This document shows, piece after piece, positions 17,222 through 26,355 of a stretch of DNA of 42,961 bases. Below the pieces are notes generated by a model. That model was not told the DNA's origin. It worked only from the letters and a program-made list of their open reading frames with translations, and ran no database searches. Source of the stretch: an uncultured Ellagibacter sp. (GTDB lineage: Bacteria > Actinomycetota > Coriobacteriia > Coriobacteriales > Eggerthellaceae); the NCBI GenBank assembly GCA_934654815.1, contig CAKUGU010000020.1, positions 1 to 42,961 on the forward strand, given 5' to 3'. Position numbers and translations under genes: made by a program. Each line of letters begins with the position of its first letter. The first letter of the stretch is position 1.

Positions 17222-17982
17222 AGCGCGCTCCCCACTGCGAGAACGGCGAGCATGGCGAGCTCGGCCCACTGTAGGAACCACCCGGCGGTGTCGCCCGTCA
17301 CGCCGCCGAAGCGCGCGATCGCGACATGGCGGTACCATGCGAACACGATAAGCGCCGAGGCCACCATGCATGCGCCGACGACCTGGCAGAACACGACCAT
17401 CCCCGCCGCCGCAACGACGGCGAACGCAACGAGGGGAACCACGATCCTCGGGCGTTTCTTCGCTGGCGAAAGGCTTGCCGCCATGCCGTCTGCGCGCGCG
17501 CCTGGCCAGCATTCGACGGCGAGCCCCGAAAGCGCGCGCGAAAGCGTAAGCGAGCACATAAGCGCCAAGAACACGCCCGCCGTGAGCGGCAGCGTCGTGA
17601 ACAGGGCGAACTGCATGACGAGATAGAGGGCCACGGCGATGACGCCGAACGCCCCCGCCCGCGGGTCGTGCATGATCTCGAGCTTCTTCTCGCGCGGGGC
17701 GTAGCTTGAAAGCGCGTCGGAGGTGTCGCACAAACCGTCGAGGTGGATGCCGCCCGTCACCGCTACGGGAAGCGCCACGAGCACGCAGGCCACGATCGCG
17801 CTCGGCAGCCCTATCAGGTTCGCGACGTGCCCCCACGCGGCCATGAGGAACCCTTCAGCAAGCCCCACCAGGGGAAACGCCGCCAACGCGTGTGCCGTCC
17901 CCGCTTCCGTCCATACCGATTTCGGGACAGGGATGCGGGAGAACGTGCCGAACGCCGCGCCGATCGCCTCTCGTGCCTTCAC
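17218..17982 (-). CDS. cobS: Adenosylcobinamide-GDP ribazoletransferase (cobalamin synthase)
   Basis: A 254-residue integral membrane enzyme that joins adenosylcobinamide-GDP to alpha-ribazole or its phosphate. Conserved motifs: FGTFSRIPVP near the start, GGIHLDGLCDTSDAL with the metal-binding acidic residues, EIMHDPRAGAFGV, and GGVTGDTAGW near the end, with several hydrophobic helices between. GTG 17982 is chosen because it overlaps the cobU stop as GTGA and leaves a normal CobS N-terminus. ATGs at 18009 and 18024 are alternatives that would overlap cobU more deeply. Confidence 0.93.
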   Translation of the reverse strand: MKAREAIGAAFGTFSRIPVPKSVWTEAGTAHALAAFPLVGLAEGFLMAAWGHVANLIGLPSAIVACVLVALPVAVTGGIHLDGLCDTSDALSSYAPREKKLEIMHDPRAGAFGVIAVALYLVMQFALFTTLPLTAGVFLALMCSLTLSRALSGLAVECWPGARADGMAASLSPAKKRPRIVVPLVAFAVVAAAGMVVFCQVVGACMVASALIVFAWYRHVAIARFGGVTGDTAGWFLQWAELAMLAVLAVGSAL

Positions 17983-18527
17983 CGTTTCGCACCTTCGCCT
18001 TTCACCCATACGGGAATCCCGCATACCACTTCCACTACCCTATCGGCGCGCGCCGCTATCCGCGCGTTCGCCTGCGCGACGGCGCGCCGCCATGTTTCGG
18101 TCCCCTCATCGTAGCGCACGCCGTCTCGAAACACGTCGACGGTGACCACCACCGCGTCGCGTGCCGCCGCGAGAAGCGCCTCGATGCCGCGCGACGCGGC
18201 CCGAGCCGCCCCTTCCGGGTCGGGCTCGCAGGCAGGTGCGCCCGCGAACAGCTCGTTCGCCACGAGGTTTCCGACGTCCTCAAGGAGGAGCGTGCAGTCA
18301 GCGGGCACCTGCACCGCAAGCGCCTCGATGCCGCGCGTGCGCTCGAGCGTTTCGAAGCCCTTCCCCTCGCGCAGCGTGCGATGCCGCGCGACGCGGCGGG
18401 CGCCGGCCTCTCCTGCGGCGTCCATCGTCGCCACGTACACGCGCGGGCCCGAGCACTCCAGGCAGAGCGACTCGGCGAACGCGCTCTTGCCGCTCGCCGC
18501 GCCCCCTATGACGAGCGTCGTCGTCAT
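17979..18527 (-). CDS. cobU: Adenosylcobinamide kinase / adenosylcobinamide-phosphate guanylyltransferase
   Basis: A 182-residue CobU that phosphorylates adenosylcobinamide and adds GMP. The P-loop is VIGGAASGKSAFAESL at residues ~6-21. VYVATMDAAGEAGARRVARHRTLREGKGFETLE contains the region that carries the guanylylated His, and LLLEDVGNLVANELF the acidic segment. The end VVEVVCGIPVWVKG matches the family. ATG 18527 overlaps the cobT stop as ATGA. It is the more complete of two CobU-like sequences in this operon. Confidence 0.92.
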   Translation of the reverse strand: MTTTLVIGGAASGKSAFAESLCLECSGPRVYVATMDAAGEAGARRVARHRTLREGKGFETLERTRGIEALAVQVPADCTLLLEDVGNLVANELFAGAPACEPDPEGAARAASRGIEALLAAARDAVVVTVDVFRDGVRYDEGTETWRRAVAQANARIAARADRVVEVVCGIPVWVKGEGAKR

Positions 18528-19660
18528 GAACGTTCCCCCAAGTGCTTGTAGGCTGCCATCCCCGTTGCGGAGAATGTCTTGCCGTCCCGGTAAACGCAGA
18601 GCGCCGAATCGATGAGGGGCAGAAACGCGCAGGCGCCCGCCCCCTCTCCCAGGTGCATGCCGGCGCGAAGGGGCGCCTCGATGCCAAGCGCGCGAAGGAG
18701 CTTTCCCGCCGCCGGCTCCGACGAGGCGTGGCTGCCGATGAGGGCGCCTGTCGCGTGCGGGGCGATCCGACAGGCGGCAAGCGCCGCCGTGCACGAGATG
18801 ACCCCGTCGAGCACTGCGGGCACACGGCACGCCGCGGCACCGAGGTAGAACCCCGCAAGCGCCGCGATGTCGAAGCCTCCCACCTTCGCGACCACGTCGA
18901 CGGGGTCCGCGGCGTCGGGGGCGGAGAGCGCAATCGCCCGCTTAACTACCATGCGCTTGCGCGCGAGCGCCGCGTCGTCGAGCCCCGCGCCTCGCCCGAC
19001 GACGTCCGCCGCGGGAACGCCGAGAAGCACCGCGGCCACCGCGGCCGACGTCGTCGTGTTGCCGATGCCCATCTCGCCCGCGGCGAGCAGGCGCGCACCA
19101 GCATGTGCGAGCCCGCGGGCGGCGGCGATGCCGGCCTCCATGGCACAAAGCGCCTCCTCGCGCGACATGGCGGGGCCGCGCGCGATGTTCCCGCTGCCGC
19201 GGCGGACGTTCGCGCAGACCATGCGCTCGTCGTCGAGCGGCGAGGCCATCCCCACGTCGACGGGCACGACCTCGCAGTCGGCGAAGGCCGCCATACGGCA
19301 CGCGCTCGTCGCGCCCTCGCACATGTTGCGCGCCACGGCGAGCGTTACTTCCTGGCCGCTTTGGGACACGCCTTCTGCGACGACGCCGTTGTCGGCGAAG
19401 AACACGGCGAGCGCCCGGGGGGACGTCTCGACGTGAGCGCTTCCCTGGACGGCAGCGATGCGCGCCACGACGTCCTCCATCGCGCCGAGCCCGCCCAAGG
19501 GGTGCGCGACGGAGTCCCACTGCGTGTACGCTGCCGCACGGGCGTGCTCGTCGACCGGGACAATGCCCTCGATTGTTCGCGCAAGCTCGACACCGGGACG
19601 CTGCGCGCGCACGCGGGCGATTTCCCGTCGCACGCTCTCCCTCATCGCGTCGCTACTCAT
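18524..19660 (-). CDS. cobT: Nicotinate-nucleotide-dimethylbenzimidazole phosphoribosyltransferase
   Basis: A 378-residue CobT that activates the lower-ligand base to alpha-ribazole phosphate. Seen: LGGLGAMEDVVARIA, VFFADNGVVAEGVSQSG, GEMGIGNTTTSAAV, VGRGAGLDDAAL, and the catalytic-Glu motif HLGEGAGACAFLPLI near the C-terminus. ATG 19660 overlaps the cbiA end by eight bases. No bza/bluB genes for making the base are in the window, so the native lower ligand cannot be told from here. Confidence 0.94.
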   Translation of the reverse strand: MSSDAMRESVRREIARVRAQRPGVELARTIEGIVPVDEHARAAAYTQWDSVAHPLGGLGAMEDVVARIAAVQGSAHVETSPRALAVFFADNGVVAEGVSQSGQEVTLAVARNMCEGATSACRMAAFADCEVVPVDVGMASPLDDERMVCANVRRGSGNIARGPAMSREEALCAMEAGIAAARGLAHAGARLLAAGEMGIGNTTTSAAVAAVLLGVPAADVVGRGAGLDDAALARKRMVVKRAIALSAPDAADPVDVVAKVGGFDIAALAGFYLGAAACRVPAVLDGVISCTAALAACRIAPHATGALIGSHASSEPAAGKLLRALGIEAPLRAGMHLGEGAGACAFLPLIDSALCVYRDGKTFSATGMAAYKHLGERS

Positions 19661-21035
19661 GGCGCGCCTTCTTCGCGTAGCGCGCCGCGGCGCCGACGAA
19701 CGCGCGGGCGGCGCCGGGCGCGGACGGGTAGTACACGTGCGGGTAGCCGGCCGCGAGCGCAGGCGTCGTTTCCATGCACGGCCAGCCCTTGTCGCGACGG
19801 GGCTTCTGCGCCCAGAACGCGTCGCCCTCGCAGGTGGAATGCCAGTAGTGGAACTCGTGCGCGCGGATGCGCGTGCCGGCCGGCCCGTAGAGCCCCGCGC
19901 GGCGCGATTCGAGCTCGACGTACCCGAAATGGGACAGCCGCCCCGTGTTCTCGGACACGCCGGGAAGCGCGCCCGCCATCGGCCAGCGTTTTCCCTCGTC
20001 ATCGGCGAGCTCCTTCTGCAGGTACATGAAGCCGCCGCACTCGGCCACGCACGGCATGCCCGCCGAGACCGCAGCGCGCACCGCGTCGCGCATGGGCGCG
20101 TTTCCCGAAAGCTCGCGCGCGTGCAGCTCGGGGTATCCGCCGCCCAGGTAGAGGCCGCTCGCCCCTTCGGGCAGCGCGCGGTCGGAAAGCGGGCTGAAGA
20201 ACTCAAGGCGCGCGCCCAGGTCCTCGAGCGCGCGGAGGTTCTCCTCGTAGTAGAACGAGAAGGCCGCGTCGCGCGCGACCGCGATAGTGGCGGGCGTTCC
20301 CGGAACGGGGGCCAACCGGTAAGGTTCCTCATCGAGTGCGGGGGCCGCCTGCGCGATCCCGAGCAGGCGGTCGACGTCGACGGTCCGCTCGATCGCGCAC
20401 GCCATGTCGTCGAGGCGCTGCGACAGCGCCGGCACCTCGTCGGCCGCGACGAGCCCGAGGTGCCGGCTTTCGAGCGCGAACGCCTCGTCGGGCGGGATGT
20501 AGCCGAGTGCGGCCACGCCGGCGTGCTCCTCGATCGCGCGCGCCGCATACGTGAAAGCGGCGCGCGACGTGCGGTTCAGGATGACGCCGCGCACGTTCGC
20601 CCGAGGGAGGAACTCGGCGATGCCGCGCACCACGGCGGCGAGCGTGAGCGAGGCGCCCTTCCCGTCGACCACGAGCACGACGGGCGTCGCCGTGTCGCGT
20701 GCGACCTGGTAGCTGCTCGCGTCGGCCACGCCGGGCGCCATGCCGTCGTAGAAGCCCATGACGCCTTCGAGCACGGCGACGTCGGCCCCTTGCGCCCCGC
20801 GCGCGAGCAGGGCGCGCATCGTCGGCGCGTCAGTGAAGAACCCGTCGAGGTTCCCCGCGCGCACGCCCACGACCTGGCGATGGAACAAGGGATCGATGTA
20901 GTCGGGGCCGCACTTGAACGCCGCGGGCGCAAGGCCACGGCGCGCGAGCGCCCGCAGAAGCGCGCAAGTGACGACGGTCTTTCCGCTGCCGCTTCTCGGG
21001 GCGGCTACCATGAATCGGGGAATGAGCGTGCTCAT
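19653..21035 (-). CDS. cbiA: Cobyrinic acid a,c-diamide synthase
   Basis: A 460-residue CbiA/CobB that amidates the a and c side chains of cobyrinate with glutamine and ATP. The N-terminal P-loop is MVAAPRSGSGKTVVT, followed by FKCGPDYIDPLFH and VLEGVMGFYDG. The C-terminal glutamine amidotransferase domain shows YLGGGYPELHA, the nucleophile Cys in CVAECGGFMYLQ, and the HEFHYWHS His motif. ATG 21035 overlaps the cbiET stop as ATGA. Confidence 0.95.
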   Translation of the reverse strand: MSTLIPRFMVAAPRSGSGKTVVTCALLRALARRGLAPAAFKCGPDYIDPLFHRQVVGVRAGNLDGFFTDAPTMRALLARGAQGADVAVLEGVMGFYDGMAPGVADASSYQVARDTATPVVLVVDGKGASLTLAAVVRGIAEFLPRANVRGVILNRTSRAAFTYAARAIEEHAGVAALGYIPPDEAFALESRHLGLVAADEVPALSQRLDDMACAIERTVDVDRLLGIAQAAPALDEEPYRLAPVPGTPATIAVARDAAFSFYYEENLRALEDLGARLEFFSPLSDRALPEGASGLYLGGGYPELHARELSGNAPMRDAVRAAVSAGMPCVAECGGFMYLQKELADDEGKRWPMAGALPGVSENTGRLSHFGYVELESRRAGLYGPAGTRIRAHEFHYWHSTCEGDAFWAQKPRRDKGWPCMETTPALAAGYPHVYYPSAPGAARAFVGAAARYAKKARHE

Positions 21036-22456
21036 AAGGCAGCCCCTTCCCCGTCGGCCGGCGCGGGCGCCGCCTGCGGGCACGCATCGTCCGCCTTCGG
21101 GGCGATCCCGCGCGCGCTGACGAGAAACACCGGGTTCTGGGCGCGCATCAGGTGGTACGGGCCCGTCTCCTCGCCTTTGGCTACGGAGACTTGGCACACC
21201 TCGAAACCCTCGAAGGCGTCGCCCGAGAAGACGTCGCATGCCCGCGCGAGCGTCTCAAGCGTGACGCAGGGCACGCAGAAGCGCGCGCGGGGGTTCTTCG
21301 CCCGCGCGGCGTCGACGATGGAGGAAAGCTCGCCCGAGCTGCCTCCGACGAACACGGCGTCGGGAGCGGGAAGCTTGACGAGCGCCTCCGGTGCCGCGCC
21401 CTCGACCGCGAACACATTGCCGCAGCCGAAACGCTCGGCGTTTTCCCTGATGAGCGCGATGCCCTCGCGTTTGCGCTCGATGGCCCAGATCGAGCCCGCG
21501 GCCGCAACGAGCGCAGCCTCGACCGAAACGCTTCCCGTGCCGGCGCCGACGTCCCACACGGTGTCGGCGGGCGCAAGGCGAAGCTTCGACAGCGCCACCG
21601 CGCGCACCTCCGCCTTCGTCATGGGAACCTTCCCGCGGATGAAGAGGGCGTCGGGAATGCCCGAAGAGGCGTACGGCCACATCTTTTGCGCGCCGCGAGC
21701 GGCACTCGCACGCTTCTGCGCGGGCGCGGACCCGTCTTCCTGCGCGCCGGCGAACTCACCTTGCGCGCACGCGTCCGCAGCTTCCTCTGCCTTCTGCGTG
21801 TGCGATACGTCAGGTGCGCCCTCGCCTTCCCCGAAGTCGAACAGCATCACGTTGAGGTCGTCGAACTCGCGTCCCGCGATCTCGCTCGCCGTCCCGCGCG
21901 ATAGGCGCTCGTCGGGATACGACAGACGCTCGCCAACGACGATCTCCACGTCGCCAAGGCCCGCCTCGACGAGCTCCCCGGCGAGCTTCGCGGGCGCCTT
22001 CCCGTTAGACGTCACGAGGAAGAGCTCGCCTGCGTGAGCCGCCTCCGCCACGATGTCGCACGCGACGCCGTGCGCGCTCGCGAAGCGCCAGCCCTGCCAC
22101 GGGCGCGCGAGCTGCGCCGCCAGATACGACGCCGAGCTCACCCCGGGGATAACCCGCACTTCGAGCCCGGTTACGTCGCGAAGTGCGCAGGTGAGGCGCG
22201 CGGCCCCGCTGAACAGCCCCGTGTCGCCCGTCATCACGACGACCGCGCGCTGCCAGGACGCCTCGCCCGCAAGCGCGCCCACGATGTCTTCCGTCTTCAC
22301 AAGCTCGCAGCGGACCACGTCGGGCGGAAGGTCGATGCCGGCAAGCGCCCTGCGCGCCCCGATAACGACGTCGGCGATGTCGAGCGCGTCGCGCGCGGCG
22401 GTTGGAAGCAGGTCGGGGTTTCCCGGCCCCGCCCCGATGATCGTCACTTTTCGCAT
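21032..22456 (-). CDS. cbiET: Fused cobalt-precorrin-7 C5-methyltransferase and C15-methyltransferase/decarboxylase
   Basis: A 474-residue CbiE-CbiT fusion (equivalent to CobL). Residues 1-195 are the tetrapyrrole methylase CbiE: VTIIGAGPGNPDLL, VVVMTGDTGLFSGA, VIPGVSSASYLAAQL, ELFLVTSNGKAP. Residues ~258-455 are CbiT: IRGKVPMTKAEVRAVAL, SAM-binding DVGAGTGSVSVEAAL, and DAVFVGGSSGEL. Between them is a ~55-residue linker rich in Ala, Glu, Asp and Gln. The ATG at 22456 overlaps the cbiH end by 13 bases. Fusion of these two steps is a known arrangement. Confidence 0.94.
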   Translation of the reverse strand: MRKVTIIGAGPGNPDLLPTAARDALDIADVVIGARRALAGIDLPPDVVRCELVKTEDIVGALAGEASWQRAVVVMTGDTGLFSGAARLTCALRDVTGLEVRVIPGVSSASYLAAQLARPWQGWRFASAHGVACDIVAEAAHAGELFLVTSNGKAPAKLAGELVEAGLGDVEIVVGERLSYPDERLSRGTASEIAGREFDDLNVMLFDFGEGEGAPDVSHTQKAEEAADACAQGEFAGAQEDGSAPAQKRASAARGAQKMWPYASSGIPDALFIRGKVPMTKAEVRAVALSKLRLAPADTVWDVGAGTGSVSVEAALVAAAGSIWAIERKREGIALIRENAERFGCGNVFAVEGAAPEALVKLPAPDAVFVGGSSGELSSIVDAARAKNPRARFCVPCVTLETLARACDVFSGDAFEGFEVCQVSVAKGEETGPYHLMRAQNPVFLVSARGIAPKADDACPQAAPAPADGEGAAL

Positions 22457-23187
22457 GGGATCTCCCGGTACCCGCGCGGCGTGACCATACGGCCGCCGAT
22501 GCACCTGGTGTTCGCGTTGCCGACGAACACGGTGGTGAACATGTCCGCCTGAAGCCCGCCGAGCTCGGAGAGGGGCAAAAGCCCCGACTCCTGGCCCTCG
22601 CGCCCGATGTTGCGCACCCAGCCGCACAGCGTGTCGGAGCTCTTCGCCTCGAGCATGATGGCGGCCGCGCGCGCCAAGCGGTCGGCGCGCTTCTTGCTGC
22701 GCGGGTTGTACAGGCATATGCAGAAGTCGGCGCCCGCCACGGCGCGCAGCCTGCGCTCGATGACCTCCCAGGGCGTGAGCAGGTCGGAAAGCGACACGAC
22801 CGCGAAGTCGTGGGCGAGCGGGGCCCCGAGGACGGCCGAGCCGCTCTGGGCCGCGGTGACGCCGGCGATGATTTCGACGTCGACGTCGGGGTAGCCGTCT
22901 GCCAGCTCCAGCACGGGGCTCGCCATGCCGTACACGCCCGCGTCGCCGCTGCACACGAGGGCCACGGTGACGCCTTCCTGCGCGCGCGAAAGAGCGAGCC
23001 GGCACCGCTCGACCTCGCGCATCATCGGCGTCGAAAGCAACTCTGCGTCCGGGACGGCAGCAGCCACGAGCTCGACGTATCTCGTGTACCCGACTACGAC
23101 GTCGGCCGCCAAGAGCGCCTCGCGGGCGGAATACGTCATGCCCGCAGCGCCCCCGGGGCCTATGCCCACCACGAACAACTTGCCCAC
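22444..23187 (-). CDS. cbiH: Cobalt-factor III / precorrin-3B C17-methyltransferase
   Basis: A 247-residue tetrapyrrole methylase that contracts the ring during corrin formation. Motifs: LFVVGIGPGGAAGMTYSA, VVGYTRYVEL, VALVCSGDAGVYGMASPVLE, IIAGVTAAQSGSAVLGAPL, SLSDLLTPWEVIERRL, CLYNPRSKKR, and FVGNANTRCIGGRMVTPRGY. GTG 23187 is chosen because AGGAAGG lies eight bases upstream and the protein then begins right at GKLFVVGIGPG; ATG 23217 and GTG 23196 are alternatives. It follows cbiG with a one-base gap. Confidence 0.93.
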   Translation of the reverse strand: MGKLFVVGIGPGGAAGMTYSAREALLAADVVVGYTRYVELVAAAVPDAELLSTPMMREVERCRLALSRAQEGVTVALVCSGDAGVYGMASPVLELADGYPDVDVEIIAGVTAAQSGSAVLGAPLAHDFAVVSLSDLLTPWEVIERRLRAVAGADFCICLYNPRSKKRADRLARAAAIMLEAKSSDTLCGWVRNIGREGQESGLLPLSELGGLQADMFTTVFVGNANTRCIGGRMVTPRGYREIPCEK

Positions 23188-23188
23188 G

Positions 23189-24286
23189 CTATGCACCTTC
23201 CTCGAACGAAATGTCACTTTCCACCTGCGTTAATGCGACGGTGACTCCCCCATGCGCGAACTTCGGCAGCACAAGCGTCCCGCCCGCCGCTAAAGCCGCG
23301 CGCTCGCATACGTTGTCGACGCCCACCGTGTCGCGCACGAACGCCGAAGGCGACACGCTGCCCACGACGCGCGCGAGCTCGTCGGCCGTATACGTGCGAA
23401 ACGGCAGCGAGCGCGCCTTGCAGAAGGAGAGAAGCCCCGCCTCGTGCGCCTTCACGTCGATCGAGGCCACGCGCGAGACCGCCTCGGGGAAAACGCCCGC
23501 TTTCTCGCAGGCGAGCGCGAACGCCTCCTCCACCGCCTCACGGGCAACGCCGCGACGGCACCCGATGCCGCAGGAGATCGAGCGCGGCACAAGGCAGAGT
23601 GCCTCAGCTGCGGCCCCTTCGGCACGCCCGCCCTTCCCCGCGTTCGCGTGCGCAAAGGGCGACACGACGACATCGGCTTCGGCCGGGCGCAAAACGAGGT
23701 CGACCCCTTCCGGCGCATGTCCCGAAATCGACACATCAGCGTAGAGCGAGATGCGCCCGCCGGCGAGCAGCCGCGCCGACACATGCTTGATGGCTGCAGG
23801 GTTCGCCACAAGAAGCCCCGCCCGGCGCGCCCACATGTCGACCGCCCACACGCCGCGGCCGTCGGTCGCCGTGGTGACGACCGCCTCGGCACCCGTCGCC
23901 GCTGCAACCTCGCGCGCGAGCTCATTCGCCCCGCCGATGTGCCCCGATAAAAGCGCAACCGAGAACCGCGCGCCCTCGTCGAGCACGACGACGGCCGGGT
24001 CGGACGCCTTTGAGCGAATGTGCGGCGCGATGGCGCGCACGGCGATGCCCACAGCCCCCACGAACAGCAGCGCGTCCGATGCGCCCCACGCGCCCTCGGT
24101 CCACGCCGCGAGCGCGACCTTGCCCTCGCCGAAGCCGCGCGAGACGGAAACCTCCCACGCGGGGCGGCCGCCCTGCGCCGGTGCGGCGACAAGCGTCCGC
24201 TCGACGCGGCGGGCGACGGCAAGCCCCCGCTCGGTGAAGGCGATGCAGGAAAGCCTCGTCTTCGCGTTCGGCGTCCCCCTATCCAT
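23189..24286 (-). CDS. cbiG: Cobalt-precorrin-5A hydrolase
   Basis: A 365-residue CbiG that opens the delta-lactone and releases acetaldehyde in the anaerobic pathway. Features: the N-terminal domain with AFTERGLAVARRV, FVGAVGIAVRAIAPHIRSKASDPAVVVLDE, VALLSGHIGGANELAREVA and VVTTATDGRGVWAVD; the C-terminal domain starting around SISCGIGCRRGVAREAVEEAF and ending with CERAALAAGG and FAHGGVTVAL. ATG 24286 overlaps the cbiD end by eight bases. Presence of cbiG and cbiD with no oxygen-dependent cobG in this operon indicates the anaerobic route. Confidence 0.94.
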   Translation of the reverse strand: MDRGTPNAKTRLSCIAFTERGLAVARRVERTLVAAPAQGGRPAWEVSVSRGFGEGKVALAAWTEGAWGASDALLFVGAVGIAVRAIAPHIRSKASDPAVVVLDEGARFSVALLSGHIGGANELAREVAAATGAEAVVTTATDGRGVWAVDMWARRAGLLVANPAAIKHVSARLLAGGRISLYADVSISGHAPEGVDLVLRPAEADVVVSPFAHANAGKGGRAEGAAAEALCLVPRSISCGIGCRRGVAREAVEEAFALACEKAGVFPEAVSRVASIDVKAHEAGLLSFCKARSLPFRTYTADELARVVGSVSPSAFVRDTVGVDNVCERAALAAGGTLVLPKFAHGGVTVALTQVESDISFEEGA

Positions 24287-25451
24287 AGACGGCTCCCAGC
24301 GCGCGGACGACGTCGTCTGAGCCCGGGGTGCGGAAGAGCTCGCGCCGGTCGGCGTCGAACACGATGGCCGCGACCTCGCAGGCGCCCGCCGCGCGGCGAC
24401 GGAGCCTGTCGGCGATCGCCTGGGCGAGCGAGGCGCGCACGGCGTCTCCCGCACTGGCTTCCTCGATGACCGCAAGCGCCGCCGTCGTGGTGACCGACGC
24501 CATGACCTCGCGCACGACCTTGGCGGATGCGCCCGCCATGGCCGCGTGGGCGGCCAGGATCTCGGCGCGGCAATCGGCGGTGCGCGAGTGGGTGTCCATG
24601 ATGCCGCCGGCGACCTTCACGAGCTTGCCGATGTGTCCCACAAAAAGGACATGGGTAAATCCCTCACGCACGCAGCAGTCGAGCGCGTCCCCGACAAAGT
24701 TGGAGATGACCACGACCGGCACGCCGTGCAGTTTGAAGTGGTCGCCGATGAACTGCTCGCCGTAATTGCCCGGCGTGAGGATGATGTTGCGCGCCCCGAG
24801 CGCCGCGTGCTGGCGTATCTCGAGCTCGATGCTGTCACGCAGCGCGGCAAGGCTTCGCGGCTCGACGATGCCCGTCGTCCCCAGGATGGATATGCCGCCC
24901 TCGATCCCCAGGTTCGGGTTGAACGTCTTCTTCGCCACCTCGGCGCCCTCCGGTACCGAAATCGTCACAGCGATGTTCCCGGAAAACCCGTGGGATGCGC
25001 ACACCTCGCGCACCGCGCGGCGAATCATCTCGCGCGGGGTCGCGTTGATGGCGGCGGATCCCACCGGCTGTTCGAGCCCGGGAAGCGTCACGCGCCCGAC
25101 CCCTTCGCCCCCGTCGATGGACACGCCGACGCCGCCTTCGGCAGGAAGCCCGCTCCCCGTCCCGCCCCCGCGTTCGACGCGCGCGTACACGAGGATGCCG
25201 TCGGTGGCGTCCACGTCGTCGCCCGCGTCCTTGCGCACGGCGCATTGCGTGAACCCTTCGCCGACAGATGCGTCGACCACGTCGACCTCGACGGGAAGCC
25301 CGCCGGGGGTGAGAATCGATGCGCGCCGGGCGAGCTCGCCCGAAAGCAGCATCTCGCACGCCGCTTTCGCCGCGAGCGCCGCGCAGCTGCCCGTGGTGTA
25401 GCCGCAGCGCAGCCTCTTCGTGCCGGTATATATGTAGTGCTCGAACGCCAC
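24279..25451 (-). CDS. cbiD: Cobalt-precorrin-5B C1-methyltransferase
   Basis: A 390-residue CbiD that methylates C1 using SAM. It begins with LRCGYTTGSCAALAAKAA, then ITPREMIRR-type (ATPREMIRRAVREV), ISVPEGAEVAKKTFNPNLGIEGGISILGTTGIVEP, TPGNYGEQF, FVGHIGKLVKVAGGIMDTHS and ADCRAEILAAHAA, in normal order. The start is GTG 25451, one base after the cbiF stop; the longer frame to 25757 runs into cbiF and lacks family similarity. CbiD is specific to the early-cobalt (anaerobic) pathway. Confidence 0.94.
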   Translation of the reverse strand: MAFEHYIYTGTKRLRCGYTTGSCAALAAKAACEMLLSGELARRASILTPGGLPVEVDVVDASVGEGFTQCAVRKDAGDDVDATDGILVYARVERGGGTGSGLPAEGGVGVSIDGGEGVGRVTLPGLEQPVGSAAINATPREMIRRAVREVCASHGFSGNIAVTISVPEGAEVAKKTFNPNLGIEGGISILGTTGIVEPRSLAALRDSIELEIRQHAALGARNIILTPGNYGEQFIGDHFKLHGVPVVVISNFVGDALDCCVREGFTHVLFVGHIGKLVKVAGGIMDTHSRTADCRAEILAAHAAMAGASAKVVREVMASVTTTAALAVIEEASAGDAVRASLAQAIADRLRRRAAGACEVAAIVFDADRRELFRTPGSDDVVRALGAVYG

Positions 25452-25452
25452 G

Positions 25453-26274
25453 CTACTTCGCGGCCTTCCGAAAGCCCGTGGTGAACGTGGGGTCGTACAA
25501 CTTGCTGCGCTCGTACGTTTCCTCTGATGGGGGCTGCGTGCCCGCTTCCGCGCCGCCAGCGTTCCCATGTGCGTGCCCGGTACTCGCGCCGAGCACGCGC
25601 CCCACCACGACGAGCGCCGTGCGGTCGATGCCCGCCTCGCGCGCGGCCGCGGGCAGCGTCGCCACGGTGCAGCGGACGATCTTTTGGTCGGGCCAGGTCG
25701 CCTTGTACACGAGCGCCGCGGGCTCGTCGGGTGCGCGCCCCGCGGCCAGAAGCTCATCGGATAGCTTCTCGAGCATTCCCGAGCTTAAGAAGACGACCAT
25801 GGTCGAACCGCTCTTCGCCATGGTGGCCATGTCCTCGCCTTCGGGCATGGGCGTGCGGCCCTGAAGGCGCGTGATCACGACCGACTGGCTGATCCCGGGA
25901 AGCGTGTACTCTTGTTCGAGCGCCGCCGCCGCGCCGCAGAAGCTCGACACGCCGGGCACCACCTCGAACGCGACGCCGCGTGCGGAGAGCGCATCCATCT
26001 GCTCCTGGATGGCCCCGTACAGGCACGGGTCGCCCGTGTGCAAGCGCACCACGTCGAGCCCGCGCGCGTCGGCGGCGCACATCACGTCGAGCACCTCCTC
26101 GAGCGTCATGCGGGCGCTGTCGTGGATGGCGCACGACTCCTTGCACTCGTCGAGCAGCTCCGGGTTCACGAGGCTCCCCGCCCAAACGACCACGTCGGCA
26201 GCCCGCAGAAGGCGCGCGCCGCGCAGCGTGATGAGGTCTGCGGCGCCGCTTCCCGCGCCAACGAAGTGGATCAT
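25453..26274 (-). CDS. cbiF: Cobalt-precorrin-4 C11-methyltransferase
   Basis: A 273-residue tetrapyrrole methylase and the first gene of the cobalamin operon. Motifs: IHFVGAGSGAADLITLRGARLL, VVWAGSLVNPELL, VVRLHTGDPCLYGAIQEQMDAL, VVPGVSSFCGAAAALEQEYTLPGISQSVVITR, and RTPMPEGEDMATMA. ATG 26274 has AAGGAG five bases upstream. A C-terminal tail (from about residue 230, GHAHGNAGGAEAG) adds a His/Gly stretch not usual in the family. The gene is divergent from the riboswitch-controlled cbiK operon. Confidence 0.94.
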   Translation of the reverse strand: MIHFVGAGSGAADLITLRGARLLRAADVVVWAGSLVNPELLDECKESCAIHDSARMTLEEVLDVMCAADARGLDVVRLHTGDPCLYGAIQEQMDALSARGVAFEVVPGVSSFCGAAAALEQEYTLPGISQSVVITRLQGRTPMPEGEDMATMAKSGSTMVVFLSSGMLEKLSDELLAAGRAPDEPAALVYKATWPDQKIVRCTVATLPAAAREAGIDRTALVVVGRVLGASTGHAHGNAGGAEAGTQPPSEETYERSKLYDPTFTTGFRKAAK

Positions 26275-26325
26275 GAGGCTCCTTTTCCCGTAAGCGGACG
26301 TGCCCTCGCGCTCGCCGCGCCGTTT

Positions 26326-26355
26326 TTGACACGCCTTCAAGCGCCCCTTATCATA
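26326..26355 (+). promoter_or_regulatory. Promoter of the cobalamin-riboswitch operon, overlapping a divergent minus-strand -10 box
   Basis: TTGACA (26326-26331), a 17-base spacer and TATCAT (26349-26354) form a near-consensus plus-strand promoter. On the opposite strand TATGAT (26355-26350) could be the -10 of the cbiF operon, but no good -35 is visible for it. If both are used, the two promoters fire away from each other through the same bases and should compete. Confidence 0.7.

Noticed and set aside
26275..26349. A second cobalamin riboswitch in front of cbiF
   Set aside because: The minus-strand leader is only ~75 bases and lacks the B12 box and the GGTGCGAATCC core.
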